The notes under the pieces: generated by a model | Databases searched by the model: none | Told to the model about the DNA's origin: nothing | The model's input: only the letters and a program-made list of their open reading frames with translations | Shown: piece after piece, positions 12,193 through 24,589 of the stretch | Layout of the letters: the number at the start of each line of letters is the position of its first letter | Numbering within the stretch: position 1 is the first letter of the stretch | Program-made: the position numbers and the translations under genes | DNA from: Aphrocallistes beatrix | Taxonomy: Eukaryota > Porifera > Hexactinellida > Sceptrulophora > Aphrocallistidae | Direction of reading: 5' to 3' | Length of the DNA stretch: 64,000 nt | Assembly: GCA_963281255.1 (NCBI GenBank) | Contig: OY725490.1 | Location: 930,001 to 994,000, forward strand

Positions 12193-13635
12193 ATGTGCTA
12201 AGAATGTATATACGTATTATTAATTATGATAAAGGTGCTGGATTTTAGTAGATATAAATAAGCAGATTGTTGAGAGAGAGAAACAAACCATTATCAATAA
12301 TTCCACTATTGAATATAATGATAAAGTGCATCTAGTTACTATAGTAATATAAGAACCCAATTCGAATGCATAAATACAATCTCAGGGTAGCATATACGTC
12401 CTAATTCACTTGAGTAGGCTCCAAACTGTATTCTGACCAATAGTATGTAGTATTAGTTACATTCAGTATGTCCTGTGCAATCAAGAGTTGATGAAGCAGT
12501 TCTCTCATCATTTTCATTATTTCAATAAGCATTCAAACTGATTGCAGCAAATTAAATTTATAATTTATGTAAAAGACCGATTAGACCATATAGTTCTCAG
12601 TAAACTCAATGTTTGTTTTGTCTATTTTAGCTCTATCCTGTAGTACATTAGTACCTGATTGTAAGAGAGTTGCAGAAGATGTGATGTTATTACTGAATAA
12701 ATAATAGATAGGAGTCTGATCGGTTTCATCTCATCTATACTGAGATACATAACCAACTGTATTAGATCTAAAATCATTACACAATCTTCATCAATTTTAA
12801 AAGTGAAGATTCATATTAGCTTCTTGTGTGTAGAATTTGTGGACAATTCCACATGCAATTCCATTGGTTGATGTATCCAGAAAACTGTTAATTAAGTAGA
12901 TTTTGAGTAACGCTTTTAAATAATGCATACCACTGGTCAAACAACAAAATTAATCAATTTTGTTGCTAAAAAAATTATAATCACCAACCCTATACTAAGA
13001 GTAAGTACTATGCTTTGCAATCTTCAAACAAAAACCTACCGCATGCAATGATACTTTGAATCACTCCTCGATTGTAGAAGATGGGGTTATTTGATTGAAA
13101 TACCATGCTAAGATGCAACCATTGGAAAGAGAGCACTGAACTGAAATAAAATAATTTTTTCTCACTTTTTAAACTAATCATGATTTCTATCAATATTGAA
13201 ACTTAATTATTTATATCACATTTTTGCTGTCTTACACTCAATAAAAAAGAAAACATAATAAATTAAATTGTCGAGGGAAAATCAGCAGTGCATGTCCAGG
13301 AAATTGACTGTGATAATTTGGTTTAGTATGGAGTAGTAATAAGAATACTACATACTTTCTAACGCAAATAACTATCGTTAATCAGTTATGTTTACCCCGT
13401 TTCCACTACAAAACTTACTGAACTAAAAAATCGATGTATCACTGAAATTGATTATAAATACACTGATAATTTTGAATGAATATAATACTAACAACAAATT
13501 CAAAGAAATTAAGTGAAAGATAATATCTCGTTAGCAAGTGAGTATGATACTATAAATATACATATATATATTCAACCTAAGAATATAGAACACAAAATAT
13601 AAGTGGAGAATTCTCCCAAACAGTTTTGAATAATA
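12193..13635. other. Spacer between IgFN-A and IgFN-B
   Basis: No exon of the receptor family could be found on the minus strand, in particular no transmembrane or tail exon that could serve IgFN-B. About 13320-13680 is similar to about 19700-20060 and, in its right half, about 27050-27310, so it is the shared 3' flank of the B, C and E loci. The rest is AT-rich and unassigned. Confidence 0.5.
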
Positions 13636-13641
13636 TTTATT
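13636..13641 (-). promoter_or_regulatory. Candidate polyadenylation signal of IgFN-B
   Basis: AATAAA on the minus strand, about 40 bases after the proposed terminal acceptor. The corresponding place in IgFN-E also has AATAAA (27271-27276); in IgFN-C the site is changed to AATCAA-like sequence. Confidence 0.4.
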
Positions 13642-13679
13642 TATCTGTATGCTTTAATCGGTGAATATCACATCAGTAT

Positions 13680-15933
13680 TCCTGTTGAAATAGAAGATAA
13701 TTATATATTAGTATACTTGTTCTCAGTAAATAGTTGTACTATACACGTAATTATATCAGGATCCAATTATAGTAGTAGTATTATCATATTCATATTTCTA
13801 ACATGGTTAACTGTATCCTTTGTTGGTCCGCTTTTTTCCCGCGACCTAAGAGTAAGAAATCCCAAGCGGACCCCTTAGTATACCTGGCATATATTGAAAC
13901 AAAACTTAAGAATTTATTATCAGTATTCCATGCAAAATTTGCAAATATTAGTAAATAATTATTGGTGTGTAATTACTAATTTGCGACGCAATAAGTTATA
14001 ATACTCCTAATTGGCTTGTAATAGCAGTATCAGTGGATTTGTTTTACAGAGAATTATTAATAATATACAGGAAATAAGAAATAAAAATTTATGTCAACAG
14101 AGTCAGTCAAGAAATCCTATTTTACAAGCGCATTTAAAGATAATTTTTAAAAACATTAATTTAGAACCATTAATTTTATTTGTAGAAAATGACAAGTAGA
14201 AACATTAATTTTATACATAGAAAATCAGAAATATTAATTTTATACAAATTAATAATAAATGTGTTTGTTATGTGATAGAACACAAGTGCTCTTCGGAATT
14301 CGGCGGAAATGGAGCATACATTTGCTGTGCATCAAAGCAAGCAAAACTTGTGAAGGAACATATATCATGATGTGTGACTTTTATGAAGTAATAATACAAT
14401 TAATAGCAACATACAATATCCGATGAAACATTGAATTCCTGTTCCACTGAATGGCTGTCCACACTTTTGTATTATTGTCAGGTTAGCTGCGATTTTAGTC
14501 ACTGATCCTGGCCGAGCAGTTAGATCTGTACTGTAACTGTAACTGTAACTGTATCTGTAACTGGAACTGGAACTGTATCTGGAACTGTATCTGGAACTGG
14601 AACTGGAACTGTATCGAGAAGATGGTAGAGTGAAGTTAATACTGTCAGTGTATGTGTATGTTACATATTGTCTATTGTGAGAGTAGAGGAGTTGGAGAGA
14701 ATAGGTAATGTATAATCCATTTACTGATGGGTGTTTGAGTGAGTGCAATTCCTAAGTGTAAAGTTTTAAGAACAATATTTTATATAGAACTTTCTCGCCT
14801 AAAATATACTATACCACCGTGCTACGCTTGCTTGCGTAGTATACTGCATACAAAATCGTTCTACGCGTCCCTGGGGATATTAAAAAAAACGGTTCATTGC
14901 TTTCTAATTCTCTAAATGCCATTTATCTACGGTTAATCATAAATTCAGAACTGAGAAAGAAAATTATATGAATTTGGTTTGTTTTCCATTTTTTGCAGAG
15001 GTGTGAAAAATTTTACTCAACATTTGTTTGCGTCCATTTTAGTGTTAATTAATTAATAATATATATATATATATTATTAATAATTATTAATAATATTGTG
15101 TAGCGTTTATTTATTCCGATTTATAGTAATCAATTAACTAATTAATTCAATCATTAATGCATCATAATGACGTTTCCATATAATCAAAGTAAAATAAGAA
15201 GGATCGAAACGATTAGTCAATATCCTGTGGAATGACCTATTGATAAACATACAACATGAATAGATATAAATCCAGTTTTAACAGTGCAGATTCTTACAAA
15301 GAAGAACTCACCCAATAAACTGTAAGTCTCCCATTTCTATAATCATACTCAAGACAACGATAATTGTTCCACAGTGTTAAGCCTAAATAAATGCATATGA
15401 TATAAATATGAAGAAACTTAAATGAGATCCGATCTTGACTCACTTTCAGCAATATTAACAATAACATTGCTAGAGCTGGTAGTAGAGTTACCAGCACAAC
15501 TCATAGCTGTTACAGAGTACTGATAGTCAGTGTTGATATTCAGAATAGTGGAGTGGTTGTAACTGTTAGAATTAGTAGTAGCTAGTGGAGATCCATCAAG
15601 ATACAGGAAATATCTATCTACAGTTCTGTTGCTAGGAGGAGTATTCCATGAAAGAGATATGTCAGCTGAGCAAGTAGATCCGTTTAGGTTATATACAGAG
15701 ATCTGTAGACTGGGAGCGGAAGGAACTAAGGGATGCAAAACAACCAATAACCAACACTCAGCAGTTTTAAATACTCATTGAATATTCTTATAGTAACAAT
15801 TAACTACGTATGTCCTTGCATCTACGGAGTACCTAGTTATTTAGTAGCAAATACTACAACATTAATACCCATCGAATACATTTGTTAAAATATCCTTACT
15901 ACAAAAACTCGATGAATGTATAAATAAATATTT

Positions 15934-15970
<37 letters not shown>

Positions 15971-18294
15971 ACAGGGTATCTGTAAAATCAGGGTAATTGT
16001 AATTACCCTGATTTTTTTAGGGTAATTGTAATTACCCTGGTTCAATCAGGGTAATTGTAATTACCCTGACTTTTTCAGGGTAATTGTAATTACCCTGACT
16101 TTTTTCAGGGTAATTGTAATTACCCTGACTTTTTTCAGGGTAATTGTAATTACTTTGTTTTTTTAGGTTAATTATAGTGACCACTCATTGTATAGTGGAT
16201 CATTTGTATAGGCGCTACTTGGGCCATTTTCACATGTCCATCCAGATTTGCTCAGCCTGTAATACACAAGTACGGGAAACACAATTTAGCTCACCTAAGA
16301 GCAATTGTCCAATTAATAGGATTCCTCAATTGACAGTTGCATTGTAACAGGTAACATTGCCCACCCTGAATTTNNNNNNNNNNNNNNNNNNNNNNNNNNN
16401 NNNNNNNNNNNNNNNNNNNNNNNNNNNNNNNNNNNNNNNNNNNNNNNNNNNNNNNNNNNNNNNNNNNNNNNNNNNNNNNNNNNNNNNNNNNNNNNNNNNN
16501 NNNNNNNNNNNNNNNNNNNNNNNNNNNNNNNNNNNNNNNNNNNNNNNNNNNNNNNNNNNNNNNNNNNNNNNNNATATATATATATAGTTGATCATTAAAA
16601 AGAAGAGATCACGACCCCAGTAATTACTAAAATAATCTACGATCCAATTCCAATCCATTCACAGATCTTTATTCGATATGTAGCAATATAAATAAATGAG
16701 TTCCTTGTTCCAAAAGAAGAAAATTTATGGGAATACAAACCCTAAGATAATTAATTCTATAGGGCTTTTTTTCAACGAATTTGAATTGAAGACAAAATGC
16801 ACTTTAAATAATAAAGAGTTTTTCTATAGATATAGGAATTAGACTGATAAAATGAACATGCACGTAGAGTAATTCACCAGCTACTTTTTCATTCAACCGT
16901 CCGGATGCAAGAGCTGAGGTCAAGGAATAGTTAGAAAACTCTCCATGACATCCAAATAGAGTTTCAGAGTCAGAAAACTGATAACTCTTTATGATGAGTC
17001 TAATCCCTGGTCTGCTCATGCTGATACCCAGTCCATCTACATTAGCACTGTAACGAGATAAGTCGATGCCATTCACTACTGCTTTTGAGTTAAGAGCACT
17101 GATCGTAAAAGGAAATGAAGAGTTAAAAGAAACTAGTGTCTCAGGTACCCTATACTGTACAGAAGTATCCAGATAGCATTCCATCTCAACTTGATCTCCA
17201 ATGCAGAGCGGTGCATCATTATGAGAGAATGTGATAGTACCTAGAGAAACAATGCTTTTTAATAATAATAGAATGGATAAAACAATAAATTAAGAAAAAC
17301 TATCGGTCAAAATACCGATAGTGCAGTCCTAGTAAGTGTGTTGAGGATTGGAGAGGTATGTTAATACATTAATAAATACTGCCTTCCCCACCTATAATGA
17401 CTTTACAGAAATAACTTGAATATATACAGGGTGATCCATTAAGTTCTGCAGCAAATTTTGCTGAAGTATTATACTTACACAAGTAGATCTAACATCCGAC
17501 ATTTTGTTTTACTTGAAAATTCTAAGGATTATTTGAAATATTTTGCAATCCAATTGCCTGTATTTCTGAATATAGTAGCTAAAGTGGATCATAAATGTTT
17601 GTGTGTTTAGAAAAAAGAGAAAAATCAAAAGAAAAAATCTCGAATGCTATATACATTCTATGATCATACTTTAAAATTGTTGTTCTTATTGGTGATTTCC
17701 CGTCTATAAACTAAAAGAAATAATCCTATTTTAGTATTTTGAATTAATAACTGACTGTAGGAACATATAAATATATTTAATCAGGAGAAAAAAATTTTTC
17801 GAACTTGACATTTTTGAGATCAGATTATTGGAGTCCCGGGTATATAATATCTCAAAAATTTGTTTTTAAAATATTTAGCGCAATAAATAGTGTTCATTTT
17901 TAAACTAGAAAGGTGGTAGATTCCATAGATGAAATTTGCAAACCGATTAAACTAAATTATCTTAGTCCAATCAATGAAGCAAAATTTATTGTTGCAGAAC
18001 TTATGGATCACCCTATATGGTAAACCTATGGTAGAATAACCGCAAGGTAATTATGTATAGATAATCCAAGGGATAGGTGCAAATCTCCCCATAGTTATAC
18101 ACAGTTATACACAAAAATCATCTCTTAAACTTGCTAAGAGAAGAATTACGGACAGGCGGATAATAATAAAACTGTAAATATAAATTTAATAGTTGAAATG
18201 AGTTTCGTCACTTACCTGCATGCGAGAGATTAACAAATTGTGTGAAGATAAGTATCACATAGAACAAACATCGGAAAAGTGATTCTAGCATCAT
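13680..18294 (-). CDS. IgFN-B: Ig/FN3 protein without visible membrane exon
   Basis: Exons: 18216-18294 (signal peptide, LFRCLFYVILIFTQFV), 16878-17240 (Ig-like, subtype with CIGDQVEMEC), 15444-15725 (FN3, NTPPSNRTVDRYFLYLDG), 15312-15382 (short exon ending LTVYW) and 14415-14751 (FN3-like). Phases agree throughout. The last donor (GTATGTTGC) leaves one T; joining to an acceptor at 13681 gives T+GA, an immediate stop, with an AATAAA at 13636-13641. That would make a secreted protein of about 377 residues. Alternatively the intron is retained and a short hydrophobic tail (MLLLIVLLL) follows. The FN3-like exon contains an in-frame Ser/Tyr microsatellite. A 200-N gap lies in the intron between Ig and FN3, so a missing exon there cannot be excluded. 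Confidence 0.65.
14530..14615. repeat. Coding hexanucleotide microsatellite in IgFN-B
   Basis: On the plus strand, repeated AACTGT/AACTGG units encode on the minus strand a Ser/Tyr/Arg run (SSSSSRYSSRYS, then YSYSYSYS). The array is in frame and sits where paralogues have a short loop (PSSQLSYNT). Copy number would change the extracellular loop length without shifting frame. Confidence 0.8.
15988..16168. repeat. Palindromic minisatellite, about six 28-30 bp units
   Basis: Each unit contains CAGGGTAATTGTAATTACCC, with 10-base arms CAGGGTAATT and AATTACCCTG separated by GT, then a T-rich spacer (ACTTTTTT). About six copies start near 15989, 16019, 16047, 16077, 16107 and 16137; the last is degraded. 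It lies in the IgFN-B intron, next to a TA-dinucleotide run at about 15937-15966 and 200 bases from the assembly gap. Confidence 0.85.
16374..16573. other. Assembly gap (200 N)
   Basis: Exactly 200 unresolved bases, so probably a default gap size and not a measured one. It is bounded on the right by a TA run. It falls in the intron between the Ig and FN3 exons of IgFN-B. Confidence 0.95.
17427..18014. mobile_element. Mariner-like MITE, about 590 bp
   Basis: Left end CAGGGTGATCCATTAAGTTC and right end the inverse (GAACTTATGGATCACCCTA), with further pairing inward (GCAAATTTTGCT against AGCAAAATTTATTG). Flanks are TA-rich (TATA before, TATA after), consistent with a TA target site. No transposase frame. 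It is inserted in the first intron of IgFN-B. Confidence 0.75.
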
Positions 18295-18979
18295 ACTATA
18301 CTTGAATAAGTTAAAGCTGATAGATATATGTTATATACTTGTGTCACACTCTTTGAGGAGAATGTACGTATGTACGTAGTATGTATGTATTTATTATGTA
18401 TTTGTACACGAATTCTATCATCAATTTGAGTAGAGTCCTGTTACGTTTTCTGAGTGCTATCATGGCTGTTTACGAAATTCATACAAACATATAATTTGAA
18501 TAGAAATTCGAAGGATAATTTAGAGTTAATTTAAATAATTTCTTAGAAGTTTTCGGTCAATTCAGAGTTGGAATCGAGTTTGGATTTTGGTTGGGTTTGA
18601 GTCGGCTCGAGTTTTTTAAAAGTGCACCTAATTATAATTCTGACTCAAATTATCACAAAGTTTGAGAAAATTGCTTAGTTTACACACTAAATCTTCACAA
18701 CATTCGTTTTAAATGCTGGGAATTTTTGTTAATATATACTTCTTTGAGAACGAATCCATGAAAAAAGAAGCCTAATTATAGCAATGATGAGATACTTTTC
18801 TAATTAGGTTGATGATAACTCTTCAGTTTAAGAAGCTATACACAAATACAAAATATTATACATGGATACCATTAGTACTGAATTATTACTATGCATAGAA
18901 ATAAAACAAATTTTTATTAGTAAATTACTAATGGAACTCTGTTACAAATAAGTCGGAGAATTAGTCAGTTAAAGAAGTT
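18295..18979. other. Upstream region of IgFN-B
   Basis: Contains the presumed promoter of IgFN-B. I see no recognisable exon. The phrase GAACGAATCCATGAAAAAA and surrounding sequence (about 18720-18790) recurs at about 24000-24060, upstream of IgFN-C, so this flank is part of an old segmental duplication. Confidence 0.4.
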
Positions 18980-19016
18980 ACACAAGAGCTCTGTAACCTG
19001 GGAAGAGAAGAAGGAG
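18980..19016 (-). pseudogene. FN3 exon remnant
   Basis: Only the first dozen codons of an FN3 exon remain (CTCCTTCTTCTCTTCCCAGG, then CTCTTGTG), including the acceptor. Flanking sequence matches that at 24745 and 40168, where longer remnants survive. It is non-functional. Confidence 0.5.
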
Positions 19017-19333
19017 CTAAGGAGAGTTAAATATAAACTGTCAATTTATAAAATTTGATTTAGAGTAATAAAAGGTCAAAAATACATCTACATAGGAAAG
19101 CTTCAAGCTGATTAAATACATAAAAAATTTCTTTTTAAAACACTTTACTATATAATGACCTATATGATGCTAAACTAAGATATTACAGTAAGAAATATAT
19201 TCAATTTTAATTTTGAAAAAATAAAACTCTCGACACGAATATTACTACAATGATGGAAAGATAAAGAAACCTATATATACACTAAAATAGCTTCATCAAT
19301 AACTAGAATATAACTCTGTTCTCATCCATCATA

Positions 19334-19622
19334 TCACTTCAAGTTAGCATAGAAAGTAGGAGGTTGAGTGCTATCTTGTTTGTGCACAGAACTCATAGGA
19401 ACATAATCCTGAGGAGATTGTTGTTGAGTCTAGGAGAGCTGATGTTACCACTCAGCTTATCTAGATCTATGTACTCGTAAGGATGAGATGGAGCTGGTTT
19501 AACAGTTAATGCTGAGTTCAAATGTTCTATCCTCCTTGCCATGTATATAATGACAATTATTAATATTATAATGATAACAATTACGATAAGTAGTGGTGAT
19601 GGGCATACCATTGTAGGTATAG
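19334..19622 (-). pseudogene. Orphan transmembrane/tail exon with 2-bp insertion
   Basis: Homologous to the final exons of IgFN-F and IgFN-G: an Ile/Val-rich membrane segment, then basic residues, then HPYEYIDLDKLSGNISSP. After SSP a 2-bp insertion (GA in CCTAGACTCAAC, where G has CCTACTCAAC) shifts the frame, and translation ends at 19393. The lost downstream frame still spells FYANLK before a stop at 19334, so the insertion is probably recent. No stalk exon of this type was found upstream; the nearest gene, IgFN-C, seems to end at about 20051. It could be an alternative 3' exon of IgFN-C or a relic. Confidence 0.6.
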
Positions 19623-20050
19623 CTAAAGTGATAAATTTTGAAAGAAATGTAATTGGGCTCAAGTTGGTATGTATGCATGCTCATAGTTATACTGAGACAA
19701 GATAATGAAGTGGACAATGAGAATAATTATCGTTAATCAGCTATGTATACTCCGTTTTTCAACTATCAGAAAACCTTTAGGTGGTAAATACTGAACTAAA
19801 AATCGATGAATCACTCAATTTAATAATAGATACACTGACAATATTGAATAACGATATTCTAACAACAAATTTAAATATATTAAGTGAAAGATAATGTCTT
19901 GTTAACAAGTATGATACTATAAATATACTACGTACATATATATATATCCAACCTAAGAAAATAGAAGAAAATTAAGTAGAAATTTTCCCGATAAAGTTTT
20001 GAATAATATTTGATTATCTGTATGCTTTAATGGGTGAGTGACACCAGTAT

Positions 20051-23000
20051 TCCTGTTGAGGTTCTTCACGGGGCGCTAGGGGGTCGGTGAAGGAAACTAA
20101 GAGCCTGAAAAAAAAAGAAATTTTAGGGAATATTTGCACTTCCAAATGACATATTGGTCGAATTGTGTTAGAAAAGTATAGCATAATCACTTGCAGATGT
20201 GGTTGCAAGTTATATTAATTGAAATACAACTAAGAATTGAACAATTGTCAAAACACACTTGTTTAGATTAAAATAATGCCTTTCTCAAAAAATAAAACTT
20301 TACGTAATACAGTCAATTAGTAACCAAATACATGGGAACTTTTCTCGAATCGTCTGTATTCCATTCATCAATAGTATAAAATGAAATAAAATTCGTAATA
20401 TTACTATAACGTTCAGAAATATCTTAGACGAAATGACGACTACAATTAAGAGGATTTTAGACTCAATCAAGTAGATATATTAAACTATAATTTGCAAAAG
20501 ACTACATATGCAATACTAATACATGTTAGAAGCTGTGAGATACATTTCTGGTTTAAGTAGAAACAGACAGACGATGAAATTACTGAAGTATAAAAGTTCT
20601 GTGAACCTCATCTTACGGTACAATTATATTATGACGAGATAAGGAACAATGAAATATCTCTGGAAGTGTAGCCAATGCAGGGCCAGCGGAACTGGTCCGA
20701 CTGGTCCGGCTTTGGCCGGACCAATTTTATGCCATTATGGATTATTTTCATATGCAAATTTGCTTTTGGCCGGACCAACTTCCGCTTTGGCCGGACCAAT
20801 AAAAAGTTGCTTCCGCCGGGCCTGCAATGGGTTTGTTGCATACAATCTCCCACTCGGGTCCCTACCTTGGGGTAATAACGTTGAAATAATATTCATAATT
20901 ACAAAGTAGGAATTATTAACTAGAAATTTATCTAGGCTTGACTAGATAAAAGTATCTGGGTTGTATTCTCAGATTACCCAACTGTATTTGATTAACCGCA
21001 GAATTCTTCATACAAATACTGCTAAAATTAGAATATTTTTATTTGATTTACAATCAAAGCGTTGATATTCTTAATATCTGATATCAAATTTGATAGTAAT
21101 GCATTGAAATTTCTGTTTAATCTCCCAACTGAATTATGATTGGTAGATATTCCCTTTATCAACTCGTGTTATTAAACACCATCATATATCCTATTATTAA
21201 CACTCAATGGACATTTTTTGTAATTAAAATTTGTGAATGAACATATGTGGTGATGTGCGATCTTTAACGAGTGAAGTTATAGTATAATTAATGGTAACAT
21301 ACATAAGGAGAAGAAACATTCCATTGCTATTCCACTGAATGACTGTCCACACTGCTGTACTATCATCAAGTTAGCTGTAATGTTAGTTACTACTCCATCT
21401 AGCTGAGTGAAGTTGTGAGCAGTTAGAACTGTATTGTAACTGAGTTGAGAAGATGGTAGAGTGAAGTTAGTACTGTCAGTGTATGTGTATGTTACATCTT
21501 GTCTACTGTGAGAGTAGAGGAGTTGGAGAGAATATGTAATGTCTAATCCTGATACTCCTGATGGCTGTGTAGGAGTACTTAATCCCTAAGTGTAGAAGAT
21601 GTAATAGATACAAGCACGCTTTGCTTGCAGACGTTTCGTGTCTGCAGAGTCCCCCTGCGGGAGTCAGGGGATATCAAAGAAACAGTTGATTGCTTTTCTA
21701 TATAAGAATTACTGAAATGTCATTCATTACTAGGTTATACTCATGAAGTTTACTCGTGAATTCAGAACTGGAGAATAAAAATTAAGCCCGTGATATAAAG
21801 TAAAGATCAAATTTGAATGCTTAGTTAATGCATTTTTCAAGATATAACCTAAACTGAACAAACTGTGTGCATAGCAACGCTGTAGTGTACAACATTCCAT
21901 AATAAAATTAGGAATTTCTGAAATATTTGACATGAACTATTAGTCGATATCTTAGAGAATGACCCATAGATACACATAACACGTACATGAATGCACGAAT
22001 ACGTCGTAGATATAAATCAATTTTTAATAAAATAGATTTTTGCTAAGGAATACTCACCCAATTAACTGTAAGTGTTCTTGTAAAATTATAATTGAGACAC
22101 ACATACTGAGAACTCATCAGTGAATAACCTAAATTATTTCGGATATTTAAAATGTGAGAAAACTAAAATGGAAATGGTCTTCTTATGACTCACTTGCAAC
22201 GGAGGTAACATTGCTAGAGCTGTTAGTAGAGTTACCAGCACAGCTCATAGCTGTTACAGAGTACTGATAGTCAGTGTTGATATTCAGAATAGTGGAGTGA
22301 ATGTAAATGTTATAATTAGTAGCAGCTAGTGGAGATCCATCAAGATACAGGAAATACCTATCTACAGTTCTGTTGCTAGGAGGAGTATTCCATGATAGAG
22401 ATATGTCAGCTGAGCTAGTAGATGTGTTGCAGTTAGATACAGAGCTCTGTAGACTGGTTGGAGGAGAAGGAGGAGCTAGAGTACACAATACAAGTTAGTA
22501 TTTGTATCAACACTCAGCAGGTTTCATAGTGTTCATGGAATAGTTCTGATACATAGAAGATAATACCAAATTTCATTAGTTAGTAGATAACAAACCTGCT
22601 GATATTAACAGAATTGTTTCTTTAGTAGTATTAGTAGTATCAGAACTCCCGCTAAGATAGTAGATAGCAGCACATCCAAGACGTATACCAGCATCAGAAG
22701 CTGTGTAAGATAAGAGAGTTATGTTTCCAAGTATGAATTTATCATTACTGAAACTGTTATAAGCAAAAGCAGTCAGTCTAGTGAGATCTACTCCTCCATA
22801 TTCTATTGTAAGAGTATTGACAGAATGATCTGAAATGGCAGCATCACTACTCCCGACAATAAACTCAATGACATTATCTCGGAAATTGTTGTTTGAATCA
22901 GGAACAGTGAGGCTGCACTCTACAGTGATGTCTTCTCCCACACAGGCATGAGATGGAATCTGAGTCACTGTACCTGTGAAGTGAGCATATTTAATGATAA

Positions 23001-23171
23001 TCTAGGAATCTCCAGCTTCAAGACTATCAAATTAGTCATTATTTTGTGTTCTTATGTTTGAAAATGAATACACTATAAGCGTTTTAATGCATAAATTTGA
23101 ATATCTAGATACTTACAGTTAATATTTTGTATCACAATTATCCACAACATGAAGAGGTTCCATAGAATCAT
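20051..23171 (-). CDS. IgFN-C: Ig/FN3 protein without visible membrane exon
   Basis: Exons: 23117-23171 (signal peptide, MILWNLFMLWIIVIQNIN), 22596-22973 (Ig-like, HACVGEDITVEC and IRLGC), 22194-22475 (FN3), 22058-22128 (short exon ending LTVNW or similar) and 21303-21585 (FN3-like, LTAHNFTQLDG, CGQSFSG). All phases agree. The final phase-1 T joined to the acceptor at 20052 gives TGA, as in B and E, predicting a secreted protein of about 356 residues. Without that splice the frame runs into MLPLIIL and stops. The signal exon, first intron and upstream about 600 bases are very similar to IgFN-G (42900-43680), although the two genes differ in FN3 subtype. An orphan membrane exon lies 0.4 kb downstream. 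Confidence 0.68.
20678..20824. repeat. Foldback element with GGCCGGACCAA modules
   Basis: Starts CAGGGCCAGCGGAA and ends TTCCGCCGGGCCTG, an imperfect inverse. It is flanked by CAATG on both sides (20673-20677 and 20825-20829). Internal TTGGCCGGACCAA occurs three times. Small GC-rich non-autonomous element in the last intron of IgFN-C. Confidence 0.65.
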
Positions 23172-24589
23172 CTCAAAGCTAACAAATTCAGATTAACTTG
23201 TTCTGTATAGTGCTACAATATCTCTACAAAATATTTTAATATTTTTTCTCATTTTTTTAATCTCCGTATTCTTAAGTTATAAGTGAATGCGATACATATT
23301 TATAAACGTTGGCATTCTGAGATATTCAGTATTACATTTTCAAGTGAGTGCGACATCAATACAAAGTGCTAGAAACCTAAACCAACTGTAATAATTGAAA
23401 TCATACCTTGTTTAATACTCAGAATTGAGAAATAATGAACAAGAATTTGACACGTTTAATAAAAGCACTGTTCTGAACTGCTTTTCGCTAAAAAGAAAGA
23501 ATTGATGCACTAAAAGAAGAACACAAAGTAAAAACATTATAAATGCATTTTATTCTAGATCAAATTATTTATAGTTAATTCTGTTATTATTATCCTAAAT
23601 AGTCCTGTCCAGCTATCTTTGAACGTAACTCTAGAGTCCAGATAGAAGTAGGAATATGTTTAGTGGCTACTTCCATTACTGTATCTGATATATCATTGCT
23701 TAAGTGCGTCCTCCATTACGTGCAACTACAAATACTGTTTGGTGGATAATTAGATTTAATAATGAAGGATTATCATATTTCTATCGCCTACGTTTGCTGG
23801 ATTAATGGGAATATAATTCGATTGAGAGAGCTAGAGATATTTAGAGTTACATTTAAAGTGACTCTTTACGACTCTTCTCAGAGTAGGAATCGAGTTTGGA
23901 TCTTTGGTTGGATTTTGATTCTAACTGTGAGTGAAATTATTGCAAGTAGAGAAAATTGCTTAATTTAAAATGATAATTTTCATAAAATTTGCTTTAAATG
24001 CTGGGAATTTATGTAAATATATATTTAATTGAGAACGAATCCATGAAAAAATAAGCCTAAATTATAACAATGATGAGTTTAAATGTTTCTTTTCTGAAAA
24101 GGTGATAACTAGTCAGTAATGAAGCTATACCGGAAGATTAAATACGTACAAACTATAGATACCATTAATATACTGAATCATTTCTATGTGCACGGAGATA
24201 AATCAGCATTTAATTTAATTAATAGGATCTTAAATTATTTAGATTAAAAGGATCTGAGTAAATAATGAATGTATCTCTGCTGCAAAGAATGCTGTAAAGA
24301 TACTACAGTTTGCCTCCTCCTTTATCAAACAGTCGCCACCCAGAGAACCCACACAAGCACCGGATACCACGTGAGTACAATCTAGAACAGTGGAACTGAT
24401 ATGAGCAATAACTGAGCTAGATTATACTCACTTTGTATTGCGGTGCATTTGTGGGATCTCTGACTGCCTATTGCTTGATAAAGGTGGAGGTAAACTGGGG
24501 TATCTTAAAGATAGATTTTATATATGATGCAATCATTGAAAGTCAATACTAAGTAATGTAATTTCTAATTTAGCTAATATCTAGAGAAT
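23172..24589. other. Upstream region of IgFN-C
   Basis: About 23172-23700 is similar to 43277-43680 upstream of IgFN-G, including ATTCAGATTAACTTG, AAACCTAAACCA and TACTTCCATTACTGTATC, so the two genes share an ancestral promoter region. About 24000-24060 matches 18720-18790. No exon was recognised. Confidence 0.5.

Noticed and set aside
15988..16168. CRISPR-like array
   Set aside because: Units are nearly contiguous palindromes without unique spacers, and the DNA is animal; it is a minisatellite.
16326..16658. Reading frames running through the N gap
   Set aside because: They are produced by unknown bases, so nothing can be said about coding.
20649..20909. Overlapping frames with Gly/Pro/Thr-rich repeats
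   Set aside because: They translate the repeated GGCCGGACCAA of a foldback element in several frames, so are not genes.
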